From Symsagittifera roscoffensis (taxonomy: Eukaryota > Xenacoelomorpha > Acoela > Convolutidae), in NCBI RefSeq assembly GCF_963678635.1, contig NC_087065.1, positions 50,414,452 to 50,478,451 of the forward strand: a stretch of DNA of 64,000 bases, written 5' to 3'. Each line of letters starts with the position of its first letter. Position 1 is the stretch's first letter. This document shows positions 24,120 to 33,393 of the stretch, piece after piece. A program made the translations under genes and the position numbers. Below the pieces are notes generated by a model, which worked only from the letters and a program-made list of their open reading frames with translations, was not told the origin of the DNA and searched no databases.

Positions 24120-25290
24120 GGGTAAACAGTAAATTGAGGTTTCTCTAAGTGGGGGAGGGGGGAATGGGTAGGGAAGGGAAAATAGGCATCTATGCTTAGT
24201 GGAATGTTTTTTTTCCAACAGTTGACACAGGCGAAGGTGCACTTCGCATACACATGCAAAAATATGACCAATAACGCTGCTGGGAAAAACTGAATGAGTA
24301 AAATTTTGAGTCTACAAAATTTCTTAAGTGACGCACGCCAATCATCAGTCTATATAATTGCCAAGTGACGCAAGCCAATAATGACGCATTAGCAGTACCA
24401 GTTACTTTGAAAAAAAAAATAAATGTACCATTTAACATGCCTCAATTTATGCCTGCAAACACAAGCGTCCCTACTGCTATTATAAATTGTGGTCTGTATC
24501 AACAATTTTATCAATAAGAGTGAGATGAGAGTAACTTATAAAATAGTTTCAGACGGCCGAAATACATCTTAATTTTATCCTACAGACGATGACAAGAACT
24601 ATTTCTGCAGAATGTACCAACTCTGTAAACTCATTCATAGGAAGGTGATAATTGAAGAAATGGAGCAGACGATGCAAACCATCGGCAACCAGTGTCGAGA
24701 AATAATATTGAAGTTAAAAATGAAGTTACAAACCTACAATACAGATTAATTCAATAAGTGTCCTAGTGCTCGAAAGAATGTAATTTATACGTCGTAGCCC
24801 AGGAAGTCCGCATACTCTTCCTGGAGAACTCTATTCCACTTATCCCATGCCTGCAAACACACAAACGTCCCCACTGCTATTCAAATTTGTCATTATTGTA
24901 TCATGCTCGAAAGAATGTATTTTATACGAAAAGTCATCCCTAATCCCAATATCTTCAGTAAGGCATCAGCGACTTTTGCGACGGGTGTGTGCTTATTAAA
25001 GTGAAATCCTGCAACATCAAGGCATGCCAACCCAATCAAAAAAGCAACAATTTCTTTCCTTGCTTTGAACTAGGATGGCAAAATTTCTTTACTTTGACAC
25101 AAAAAAAACAACGCCATCAATCATAGTAGACAAATTTTTGGACAAACCGAGTACCTGAACGCTAACAAAAAGAAACCAATTTATAACTGTGAAATAATGA
25201 CAAATCTAATAACCACCAAAAAAAGCACACATGATAGATTTTCTTACTACTAGAGACTAAAGAAAAAAATGCATTTAGAGTGGCCTAAAG
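24120..25290 (-). pseudogene. Broken partial copy of the GH18 gene (exon D region)
   Basis: 24120-24225 matches the intron just downstream of the GH18 catalytic exon (about 49372-49460), and 24791-25283 matches the exon start plus the intron upstream (49568-50055). Only the first part of the exon survives (24791-24850, minus), and it ends with a stop right before the catalytic DGVDWDLE motif. The middle is replaced by other sequence, including a further small copy of the GCCTGCAAACAC junction near 24451. Non-functional. Confidence 0.8.
24586..24749 (+). CDS. Candidate terminal exon, unknown Cys-containing protein
   Basis: After a good acceptor (TTTTATCCTACAG) the frame with two leading bases is open for 53 codons to TAA at 24747-24749. 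It begins DDKNYFCRMYQLCKLIHRK and continues with a charged, likely helical region with one more Cys. I do not recognise the family and found no partner exon. It lies between broken pieces of the chitinase-like intron, on the opposite strand. Confidence 0.4.
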
Positions 25291-25430
25291 AGAGATCTGA
25301 GCAGCAAGCAGAATGATCGGCTTTAACATGACATATCACTCTATCCATTCCGATGAGTGTTTGTTGTACCAGATTTTGCGCGAAAACAAAAAGGAAAAAC
25401 AAAAAAGGAAACAAAAATTAAAACACAACC

Positions 25431-25434
25431 GAAG
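25431..25434. repeat. Retroviral target-site duplication, left
   Basis: GAAG immediately outside the left LTR; the same GAAG lies immediately outside the right LTR at 44317-44320. Confidence 0.85.
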
Positions 25435-25844
25435 TGAGTTAGGACCGAAGTGTATAACTCATAGAGTAATTTCGGATAGGGTACACCGTCTGCTCGTCAC
25501 GCTATCTTATTTTCGGCCGGATAGATTCGTGCAACTTCTTAGTCTAATACCGATCCTAATCTTACTCTTATACTATCTAGTCTCAGGTTGTTTAACTAGT
25601 CTCTGCTAGGCTCAATAGATCTAGGGTATACTCGTTTATTGCGGCTGCTGAAGTCTTCTTGGAGAGTCAACTAATTTCTAAGTTAAATTCAAATCTCTCT
25701 GGTGCTGAAATTACAAGTAATTTCAGCACTTACAAATAAGTGGGTTGTTAGTTAGATGGATCATGATTGGTTAATATTAAATACTTTACAGTGGTAAAAT
25801 ATCTAATTTATCCAATCATAAAATGTAGTTTAGATCAGGTTCCA
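25435..25844 (-). repeat. LTR (3' LTR in element sense)
   Basis: 410 bp, TG...CA on both strands. Contains AATAAA on the minus strand (25640-25635), CCAAT-like boxes near the U3 start, and a 13-bp inverted repeat (25702-25714 / 25717-25729). Differs from the other LTR at two positions (near 25634 and 25669). Confidence 0.95.
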
Positions 25845-25852
25845 CCCATCCG
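25845..25852 (-). other. Candidate polypurine tract
   Basis: On the minus strand CGGATGGG lies immediately upstream of the 3' LTR, the place where plus-strand priming would occur. It is short. Confidence 0.5.
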
Positions 25853-27434
25853 GGTTTTACAGAGTTTTTTAGAATAGTCTTTCTGCAATTCAAAGGATGG
25901 ATGATGGACGTTGGTATTTGGCGAACATCTTATTTCTTCTGGGTTTTCTTATTAGAGAAGTCCCAGATTCAATCGTTGTGTCTTCTCAAGACAACGACTG
26001 GGTTTTCGCGACAAACTCAAATCTGATTTCAGAATGGTTGGCTATGACAGGTTTTTCCGTTTCATGTAGAGAACTTCTTTTGTGTTTGACCTTGTCTGGG
26101 AATGGCGTGGAGATTGTGTGTGGAGGGGATGCCTGGTTACTCGGATCTGTACGTATACTTGAACATCGAGGTGGTCATTGTTCTAGTTCAATGAAGTCCT
26201 TTTCTGCGAAGTCAAGTCGTACTCTAAATCCTTCGAGTTGTGATTGTGGGCGGCATATTGATTGTGGTTGGCCATTCTTTTTCGAGTGTAGTGGGGTCAT
26301 CTTGTCTTTGGATGTTCGTCTTTGGTGTTGTATGCTGATCTATATACTGCAAGATATAATTTACATTTTATAAAATTTTTATTAGTTTAATGTTTTAGTT
26401 ATGATTTTGGTTAATTGTTTTCACAAAAGCTTTTTGTTTTAGTTCAGTTATTTTGAAGAGTTACTCACCCTTGAGTAGCTCTTATTAAAGATAGGAGTGT
26501 GGTCACAAAGCGTGGATGTAGCACGGTGGGTTAGGCCGGCTATAGAGCATGCTCAGGACGTCCTCTTCTGGTGGGTTAGGCCAGGAGTGGGAGTATGATT
26601 GCATGCGGTTTTTGTGAGAGGTCCTTTTATGTGACAACGTTTTATGTTGGGTTTGTTGTGGTTTTTCTTATGTTTTGTTGGTTGTGTCCTTTTTTCAAAA
26701 ATCAAATTGTTTTTGGTATGGGTTTGTCTTTCGACTTTTTTGTGTTTTATTATTTCTTTCTTAGACTTTATAAAAGTCTTCAAAAGAATAAATTATCCAG
26801 TTTAAACTGGGTTAATTCGGTTTGGGTACCGTTGGTTTCCTTTTCTTAGTCATGCTGTTATTCTATGATTTGTGGTGTTTAGTAAGCTGCGTTGGTTAGT
26901 GTTGTTTAGTATATAATTCCTTTCCAACCGGGTTAAAGGAAAGTTTGAAACTTGTTATCGTGTGTTAGAGTTGTTGAGTGTGAAAGTTTGAAACTGAAAT
27001 TCATTATTTTAAACAATTCTTCGTGGGCGAGCTGTGCGAGTGTGGATAGAATCTTTGTGCGAATGAATGGAAATATCAAAAGGTTAGTACTGCATTTTCG
27101 TTTTATCAATTTATTACATAGAAATGCAAATTTACTGCTAGTTGTTGGTGAAAATTAAGTTACAAATTTTCATCATTATTAGATTTACTGCATTTGGGAA
27201 AAAATTTATAAATTAAATTACTGCATTGGTATTATTTTTAGTGATTTGTTTGGTGCAAAAAATTAATAGAGTTTTAAACAGTTTGAAGAAGTTTTCAATT
27301 TTTAATTTCTTTTGTGAATTTTTCAGATGATCGTTGGATGAAGGCTAAAATTCTAAAGAAGACATGAATAAAGAATGGTTAGTTTCTAATTTTAATTTAA
27401 TTAGTTAATAATATGTATAATTCATATTTACCTG
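25853..27434 (-). other. Retroviral 3' region without recognised gene
   Basis: About 1.6 kb between the last accessory frame and the 3' LTR. The minus strand has no long frame. A 158-codon frame on + (25897-26373) is antisense and unsupported. Confidence 0.45.
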
Positions 27435-28796
27435 TTAGTCGTCGGGGAAGAAACCGTGGGGGAAGATGTCGTGGATGAGATCTGAAGTTGTTAGTAATTT
27501 AGCTAAGATGCGGATGATATTTTTAGTTTGAAGCAGTGGCCAAAGCAATTGAAGTGCTTTAATGGTGGTTAGTTCTTCAGTGCCAACTGCAAACTCATAA
27601 GGTGTGTTTTGGATTAGATTATATAATTTGTGATTGAATTTAGTGTTGTGGATGAATTCTAAAATGGGGATTTCTATGGGTTGAACAAATTCGTGTGGGA
27701 GAAGGAAGGGTCGGGATTCTTCTGCGTTGAAGGTCTTGGTGATGGGACAAAAAATATACATTTGGGTTATGGGATCATAATTTCGAAGAATACCATGAAG
27801 GTTAGTATCTTTAATGCAATATGTGAAGCTTAGAAAGAATGGTGAGGTGTATTTGGAATTGATGAATTGAAAACGGTGGTGTGGTTGTCTGGAGGGAGTG
27901 TGTAGGTCGAAGTGATTTTGGATAAAACGATAATATGTATATGTGTGAGTTTGTTTAGTGCGTAACATAATATCGTGTGAGCAGTGCAGATCTCTTTCAT
28001 GTGGTGCAAGGAAATGAAAGGTTAGTGAAAATATTTGGAAGCGTTCTTTAAAACTTTCGCAGGCTTGCGTGTCTGTTAGTGCTTCTGAGATGATGTGGTC
28101 AAATTTGCGATCAAATATATTAAGTGTAAATACATATGGTGTTTTAATGAAAAAATTTTCTGTGATTTGTGGGTTAGCGAAGCGGTCGTCGTCTAAGAAT
28201 TGATCTTGGTTAGTTCTGATGATGTTATGATCGTAATATTTTAGCGTATACTCGTTAGCTCGGGGTGCAGTGTATGTTTTTAGTGATTTTTTATATCCTA
28301 TGTAAGTAAATTGTCTAGGTGTTAGTGGTGCAGTGAGTCGATATAGCATGTCTTTATTTCGTTCTATATCGATGTGAGTGTTAGATAAAGGTAAGCAAAG
28401 GGGATTAGTAAAATGATAATATGAGGTCCAAGGAAGGGTAGGCATTAAAACGTGTTCGTCTACAAAGTTACGTGTTTCGTTAGTGTCGTGAGGGGTGTTT
28501 AAGGTGTATTGTGGAAATGAGGGTAAGGTGATAGCTAAAAATTCTTTTGTATTAGTGTGATTTGGGTGATTTATATATTCACGGGCTGTTCCTGGTTTTG
28601 CTGGGAAAGGATAGTTGGGGAACTTTCTTTTAAAAGTGCGGTAAGCTCTATTAGTGCTGAGTGAAGATTCAGTAGATGTGGATGATGGTGCTAATGATTC
28701 GGTATAAATTGAAGAGGGTGTAGGGGTAGGAGGGTTGGATGAATCTATTGTGGATGAAATTTGGTTTATGGTGGGGGTGTCAAGGTGGTAGGGTTG
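27435..28796 (-). CDS. Retroviral accessory frame, 453 codons after an in-frame UAA
   Basis: Function unknown. The frame is open from just after UAA (28799-28797) to the stop at 27437-27435. It is in phase with the short ORF starting at 28952, so readthrough would give a ~505-residue protein; an internal ATG at 28445 would give 336 residues. The first ~80 codons are Ser/Thr/Pro-rich. The rest looks globular, with many aromatic, His and Arg residues and segments such as FQIFSLTFHFLAPHERDLHC. No signal peptide or membrane segment stands out. It has no counterpart I know among retroviral accessory proteins. The lack of any other stop over 453 codons suggests selection on it. Confidence 0.6.
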   Translation of the reverse strand, partial: QPYHLDTPTINQISSTIDSSNPPTPTPSSIYTESLAPSSTSTESSLSTNRAYRTFKRKFPNYPFPAKPGTAREYINHPNHTNTKEFLAITLPSFPQYTLNTPHDTNETRNFVDEHVLMPTLPWTSYYHFTNPLCLPLSNTHIDIERNKDMLYRLTAPLTPRQFTYIGYKKSLKTYTAPRANEYTLKYYDHNIIRTNQDQFLDDDRFANPQITENFFIKTPYVFTLNIFDRKFDHIISEALTDTQACESFKERFQIFSLTFHFLAPHERDLHCSHDIMLRTKQTHTYTYYRFIQNHFDLHTPSRQPHHRFQFINSKYTSPFFLSFTYCIKDTNLHGILRNYDPITQMYIFCPITKTFNAEESRPFLLPHEFVQPIEIPILEFIHNTKFNHKLYNLIQNTPYEFAVGTEELTTIKALQLLWPLLQTKNIIRILAKLLTTSDLIHDIFPHGFFPDD

Positions 28797-28952
28797 TTAT
28801 TGTAATGTAATAAAATTATCTAGTTCTGGGGAGATTTGGGGGGTATCTGGAGAATTGGATGATCGGTCTGAATGATATGAAGAATAGGTTGGAGTGACTT
28901 GGGAAGCATAAGAGGGTGTAGAATTGGTGGGGACAGGGTTATTTGGTATCAT
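28797..28952 (-). CDS. Retroviral accessory ORF, 51 codons then UAA
   Basis: ATG at 28952-28950 overlaps the TGA of the preceding ORF as ATGA. It encodes 51 Ser/Pro/Thr-rich residues to UAA at 28799-28797 in the context CAA UAA CAA. The frame continues open for 453 codons beyond the UAA. Confidence 0.5.
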   Translation of the reverse strand: MIPNNPVPTNSTPSYASQVTPTYSSYHSDRSSNSPDTPQISPELDNFITLQ

Positions 28953-29242
28953 TGGTTGAAAAGGGGGTTGGGAAAAATTGAGGGGTTGGTGTGAAAATTA
29001 TTGGATGGAGATGGTTCAGAGTCGGCAAATTCATCGGGGGTTTCAATATTCGGGTTATTGAGTTGTGATGTGGAGTATAAAACTGAGATGTGTGAATTAG
29101 TATCGGAATTCATGCCTGATGTTACATTACTGGTTGGGAAATCGGGTGGTGGGAAAGCAAAAAGTGGTATTATTGTAATTGGAGTAGTGAGGTTGGTTGG
29201 ATGGGAATTTGAACGGTGTAGGGATCCAAGTTGTCGGCTCAT
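28949..29242 (-). CDS. Retroviral accessory ORF, 97 aa
   Basis: ATG at 29242-29240 overlaps the env stop (ATGA). It encodes 97 residues rich in Ser, Pro, Asn and Thr, probably disordered, and ends with TGA (28951-28949), which itself overlaps the next ATG. No family recognised. The two successive ATGA junctions suggest coupled termination-reinitiation or recent splitting of one reading frame. Confidence 0.5.
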   Translation of the reverse strand: MSRQLGSLHRSNSHPTNLTTPITIIPLFAFPPPDFPTSNVTSGMNSDTNSHISVLYSTSQLNNPNIETPDEFADSEPSPSNNFHTNPSIFPNPLFNQ

Positions 29243-31857
29243 CGTGGGCTAAAAAAATTATTATTTTGAGACTGAAAAGCGGTGGTATGGGGTTGTTCTA
29301 TAATTTGTTCATAGGTATTTTCATCTTGTGAGTGGTGTGTCATTATATGTTGGATGGGACTTTGTGATATGGTTGGTCTAAAATTTGGATTATGTGTTAT
29401 TGCTAAGTTTCGAAAATTACGTGGGACTAGGGATAATGGATGGTTATGTGGTAGGGGTGGTAATTGTGGTGCTGTTGGCGTTGTGTCTACATTGTTATGT
29501 TCTTCGTCGTATGTGTTCTGTCTTGTTGCTATTTTTGTGTTGTATTCTTTTATTTGTGCGTCTAAAAGAATTTTGTTTATTGATGTAGAAAAAATTCCAA
29601 AAAATCCTGCAAATAGTATGCGTGCTACACTTGCTTGTCTATTGACTTGTGTGTGTATAGCACATGTGTTATAGATTCCTTTTAAGAGTGAAAAAAGAAA
29701 TCCAATAAAGTTAAACATTGCGTATAAAATAGTCAATTTTTCTAAGATGTAGTAGGGCCACCCTAGAAAATCAAGAATTTCATTCTTGAGTGTAACAAAG
29801 CTAAAAATATTGATAGGCGATATATCTTGGGGACGGTATTTTTCACCGTTTAGATATATATAATCTTTAATGTCTTTAAAATATCCGCTATAGTCTTGCG
29901 TATAGATGTCTGCAAATCCTGCGGTTTCGGCAAGTTTGCGTAAGTTTTGGTCAATTGATTGTCTTTGTATTGTGTCCATTTGTGTTAATAATTCTTGGAA
30001 TTGTTGTGTTCTAATGTGATGTTGAATATCTGATTTTGAGTATATTCCTATTGATTGTAAGTCTATATTTGGGTTTCGAGCGATAGCGCGAATGCTTTCT
30101 GGTGAAAATTTTTTGAGTGATTGCATTAATGTGGGATATGGGGTCAGAAGGTAATATTTATCTTCATCAGGGTTTAGTTGTACTACATTATGGCTATTTT
30201 CTGATCCACATGGGACTGCGGTATCCCAGAAATAGGTTCTTCTTGAAAGTGTGTCAACGAAATGTGTTTTATTCTTATAAAAGATAGGGATTCTTTTATA
30301 GCATCGTTTGTTTTCAAAAACGTATAGTGGTGATACTTTTTTGGTACAAGTATAAAACCATAAAATGTTTCCTTCGTAGTCTAAAAAATTTGACCTATTT
30401 CCTGATAGTAAATATCCTGCGTAGGGTATTTTTAATACTGCTAGTGCAAGTGATTGTAATATTTGTGTTCTTTCTAATTCGCATAGTTGGTGTAGTGTTT
30501 CTAATTCTGAGAGTGACATTTCTTGAAAAATTCGGCTAATTGTGTAGTCTAGTTTCATATCTAAGTGAATATCATAGTGGATATTACCGAAATATGTACT
30601 ATTCATTAGTGATAGTTCTTGTAAACGTGTACTTCGATCGTCTTGGGGCTTTAAATGTCCACCAGGTTGACCTGTATTTTTTTGAAAATGAACTGGTATG
30701 TATGATGTTCCTTCGTTTAGAGGATGACCTGTTGCATATGGGTCGATTTTTACTTTTCCAGTGGTCATGTCGAATCCTTTTTCGTATTCAACTAATATCT
30801 CGGAGTATTGTGTTTTGTGAAGTGGATTTCTGTATTTACATGCAAGTTCTGTTTCTTGATATATTTGAAAACGTGTCAATTTATTTTCTATATTGTCTAT
30901 GTTTCTAAAATTAGAACTTAGTTTTCGTGATGGATGGACTTGTTCATATGGAATTGATTGTATAAAATATTTTTCGTGAAATTTTATCATACGAGCGTGT
31001 ATTTTTGCTACTTGAAATGTTGTACATGTGTTTTCGGGGAACCAAACAATTGTTGCTTGTGTTCGTGTTGTAGGGTCACAATAGCCTTGATCGTTTTTAC
31101 AAGGTAATCGAATTCCTTGATAGATCATTGTGTTGTCTGATAAATCGCGTGTGAGTTGTATTTTTTCGAGTTGTATTTTCCAATCAAAAAACATGATTTC
31201 TTGATATCCTTTATTTTTTGTGTCTGCTTTGCAGTTTGATGGGTCATTTATACCAATGTGTGGTATCCAGTGTTTATCGTGTATATCATAAGTTAATCTT
31301 CCGTGTGCGCCGTTGTATGGGTATTTTTCATCTAATTTTACATGTCCTTGATATCTTTCAAGTTCTGCTTGATGTACAGAATCTGCAAAAACTTGGAAAT
31401 ATACTAGTTTTCTATCTGTGTTTTTATTTCTTGTGATATTTAGTCTGAGTAACTCCTTTTTACAATCTTCGGGATTGAGATGTAAAAGTCGTTCTATATT
31501 ACTCTGGTAGAATGATTCATGGTCAAGTCGGTTTTTATTTCCGTTTGAGACTTGTGAACAATGTACTTTCTTTTCAGAAAATGTTGCTGTGAATTTATAT
31601 CCTATAACTGTTGTTGCTCGGGCTTTTGAGTAAAGTGTTGCGATTACATTTGTAGTTTCTATGGCTTGTGGTTCTGTTTCGCATTGTGATACTTGATTTA
31701 TTGCATATTTGTGTAGTGTTTTTTGTTCGTTTTCTTCACAATCGTAGTGTGTTACTAATAAATCTTGGGGTCCTGTGCGGGGGGAAGGGTTTATGTTTTC
31801 ATTTGAGGTTATTAGAAAAAGGAGTTGGAGAAAAATTAAAATTTTTAGAATATACAT
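29239..31857 (-). CDS. Envelope-like glycoprotein of the retrovirus, 872 aa
   Basis: Position after pol, an N-terminal signal peptide (hydrophobic residues ~2-19), several N-x-S/T sites, many Cys in the ectodomain, and a strong hydrophobic membrane segment at about residues 708-733 followed by a second hydrophobic stretch (~745-765) and a ~100-residue Pro/Gln/His-rich tail support an envelope glycoprotein. I cannot place it in a known fusion-protein class; no obvious furin site plus fusion peptide pair was seen. The reading frame is intact. Its ATG overlaps the end of a Met-less frame, and its TGA overlaps the next ATG. Confidence 0.75.
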   Translation of the reverse strand: MYILKILIFLQLLFLITSNENINPSPRTGPQDLLVTHYDCEENEQKTLHKYAINQVSQCETEPQAIETTNVIATLYSKARATTVIGYKFTATFSEKKVHCSQVSNGNKNRLDHESFYQSNIERLLHLNPEDCKKELLRLNITRNKNTDRKLVYFQVFADSVHQAELERYQGHVKLDEKYPYNGAHGRLTYDIHDKHWIPHIGINDPSNCKADTKNKGYQEIMFFDWKIQLEKIQLTRDLSDNTMIYQGIRLPCKNDQGYCDPTTRTQATIVWFPENTCTTFQVAKIHARMIKFHEKYFIQSIPYEQVHPSRKLSSNFRNIDNIENKLTRFQIYQETELACKYRNPLHKTQYSEILVEYEKGFDMTTGKVKIDPYATGHPLNEGTSYIPVHFQKNTGQPGGHLKPQDDRSTRLQELSLMNSTYFGNIHYDIHLDMKLDYTISRIFQEMSLSELETLHQLCELERTQILQSLALAVLKIPYAGYLLSGNRSNFLDYEGNILWFYTCTKKVSPLYVFENKRCYKRIPIFYKNKTHFVDTLSRRTYFWDTAVPCGSENSHNVVQLNPDEDKYYLLTPYPTLMQSLKKFSPESIRAIARNPNIDLQSIGIYSKSDIQHHIRTQQFQELLTQMDTIQRQSIDQNLRKLAETAGFADIYTQDYSGYFKDIKDYIYLNGEKYRPQDISPINIFSFVTLKNEILDFLGWPYYILEKLTILYAMFNFIGFLFSLLKGIYNTCAIHTQVNRQASVARILFAGFFGIFSTSINKILLDAQIKEYNTKIATRQNTYDEEHNNVDTTPTAPQLPPLPHNHPLSLVPRNFRNLAITHNPNFRPTISQSPIQHIMTHHSQDENTYEQIIEQPHTTAFQSQNNNFFSPR

Positions 31858-32609
31858 GTGTATGACAATCCTGAGTATGGGTTATAAAATGTGATGTAAC
31901 CAATTGTCTTTTTGGTATATCTGTCGTATTTGTATATTACTTCAGTTGTTATAAATGGTGGTGGTAGGGATTGAGCTGTTATATTTGGTGGATTTAATGG
32001 ATAGGGATGTTGAGTAATGTTGTTTAATTTAACCGTGATTTCAAATTTTAATTGTAGACTATTTTGTTGGAGTATTTGGATATTATGAGCACGAATGTCT
32101 TCGTGAATGTCTTGTCTATACTGTAGTCTGTTTAGTGCCCAATTGTGGAGTCGGTTACTTTCTAGGTGTTGTCCAAATAATGGTGGAGGTGCTGTGAATG
32201 TATTCCAGTCTAGTCTTAAAGGAATATTTGTTGATGATTGTTCTCGATATCTAGCGTCGAGGTTATTTGGGAAATTTAAGTTAAAAGGTGGTGGTGAAAT
32301 CTGGCTTATTGATGGTGTTGATGGTAGTGATAATGTTTCTGGTAGTGATGAGGATGTTGTTGTATCCGTAGAAATATCTATTGGATCATTTACTAAATTT
32401 AGTTCACCTTGTGTGAATGAATGTGTTGTCCAATATGGTAGTCGTGATGCTTGGTTTGGGGGGTTAAAAGGATTTTCACGTATTTGTTCAGATGTTGGTG
32501 TTGAACCTAAGTAATTTGATGGTAGGCTTGAGGTGAAAGAAGCGTAGGGGTTTCTGGTAATATACCAATGGGGTTTTCTGGAGTGTTTTGTGATGGGGAT
32601 TGAGGTATA
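31845..32609 (-). CDS. Retroviral open frame of 254 codons without Met
   Basis: The frame is open from 32609 to TAA at 31847-31845, overlapping the env ATG by a few bases, and contains no ATG at all. The N-terminal half is Ser/Thr/Pro/Asn-rich. The second half looks folded, with phrases such as LRLDWNTFTAPPPLFGQHLE and a Leu/Gln-rich probable helix. It overlaps the preceding frame (stop TAG at 32509-32507) by about 100 nt in a different phase. Expression would need a frameshift, splicing or a non-AUG start. Function unknown. Confidence 0.5.
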   Translation of the reverse strand, partial: YTSIPITKHSRKPHWYITRNPYASFTSSLPSNYLGSTPTSEQIRENPFNPPNQASRLPYWTTHSFTQGELNLVNDPIDISTDTTTSSSLPETLSLPSTPSISQISPPPFNLNFPNNLDARYREQSSTNIPLRLDWNTFTAPPPLFGQHLESNRLHNWALNRLQYRQDIHEDIRAHNIQILQQNSLQLKFEITVKLNNITQHPYPLNPPNITAQSLPPPFITTEVIYKYDRYTKKTIGYITFYNPYSGLSYTCIF

Positions 32610-32977
32610 TCAAAATGAACTCGGGGAGTTTGAAAATTTCTGTTTCGTCGAGGATGTATAATTTGTCTATTTATTTCGACTGTATTTTGGTTTTGACTAG
32701 GATTTCTTATTCTACTTAATTTTTGTGGTAGTGTTGGGTATAAGTTATATGTTGGTTCGCTTAGAGGTGCTTGTCGTTGAACTGGTTCTAGTGGTTCTGA
32801 TAAGCGAGCGTGTCGTTCTTCAAAGGTATATGGGTTATCTTGAAAAGAAATTCGTGTAGATGTTTGGGGGTTTTGGGTAGTTGAAAGTGGTGTCGGGTTT
32901 TCTTGGGATGATGTCGGTGAAGACTGACTATGTGATTGTTGGGTAGCAATTTTTGATAGCTTTTTTGGTCTATTCTT
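32507..32977 (-). CDS. Retroviral Pro/Ser/Gln-rich frame after an in-frame UAA, 156 codons
   Basis: Open from just after UAA (32980-32978) to TAG at 32509-32507, in phase with the 62-residue membrane ORF upstream. Without readthrough there is no good ATG start. Composition suggests a disordered domain (many Ser, Thr, Pro, Gln, Asn, and a basic RNRNFQTPR-type patch). A readthrough product would be a short membrane protein with a long hydrophilic tail. Confidence 0.45.
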   Translation of the reverse strand, partial: KNRPKKLSKIATQQSHSQSSPTSSQENPTPLSTTQNPQTSTRISFQDNPYTFEERHARLSEPLEPVQRQAPLSEPTYNLYPTLPQKLSRIRNPSQNQNTVEINRQIIHPRRNRNFQTPRVHFDIPQSPSQNTPENPIGILPETPTLLSPQAYHQIT

Positions 32978-33166
32978 TTAGTGAAAAAGTTTATGTTTAT
33001 TATAGTATTCTTCTAAAAAAAGAATTAGGAGAATTGTTGCTAGGGCGAATGTGATGATTGCTTTTTTTATACATTTGCATATTGTCAAGATGAGGGATGA
33101 TAGAAATGTTATAAAAATTACAAATAGTAAAAAAATATCGGTTCTACTAAAAATGGTTCTGATCAT
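32978..33166 (-). CDS. Small retroviral membrane ORF, 62 aa
   Basis: ATG overlaps the stop of the previous ORF as ATGA (33166-33163). It contains two hydrophobic segments (LLFVIFITFLSSLILTI and IITFALATILLILFL) separated by a short Lys/Cys loop, so probably two membrane passes. It ends in UAA, followed by an open in-phase frame. No homologue recognised. Confidence 0.5.
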   Translation of the reverse strand: MIRTIFSRTDIFLLFVIFITFLSSLILTICKCIKKAIITFALATILLILFLEEYYNKHKLFH

Positions 33167-33393
33167 TTAGATAAGTTTTGTGAATCGTACCTGTGGATAT
33201 AGTCAATAGCTTTTGAAAGTTGGAGGTATAGTTCAAATAGGGAATAGAAAATTAAAAAAATATTGCAAAAAATGATTAAGATTATTACAAAAGATTCAAA
33301 GATATCAAAAAGAAATATTATAAAAGTTTTAAGTATCGTAAAAAATTGTTTGAGGTTTGTGATAATTATAGTGACTGATTGAAAGAAGAGCAT
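33163..33393 (-). CDS. Small retroviral membrane ORF, 76 aa
   Basis: Starts at ATG 33393-33391. Mostly Phe/Ile/Leu-rich with one long hydrophobic region of about 40 residues and a hydrophilic C-terminus (IDYIHRYDSQ). Probably a membrane peptide. It is followed with ATGA overlap by the 62-residue ORF. Low complexity in AT-rich DNA makes chance hydrophobic ORFs possible; the ATGA chain supports reality. Confidence 0.4.
   Translation of the reverse strand: MLFFQSVTIIITNLKQFFTILKTFIIFLFDIFESFVIILIIFCNIFLIFYSLFELYLQLSKAIDYIHRYDSQNLSK

Noticed and set aside
25897-26373. 158-codon ORF on + in the retroviral 3' region
   Set aside because: Antisense to the element, no domain; possible but unsupported.
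32107-32514. 135-codon + strand ORF
   Set aside because: Mirror of the open frame on the minus strand, which fits the element's orientation.
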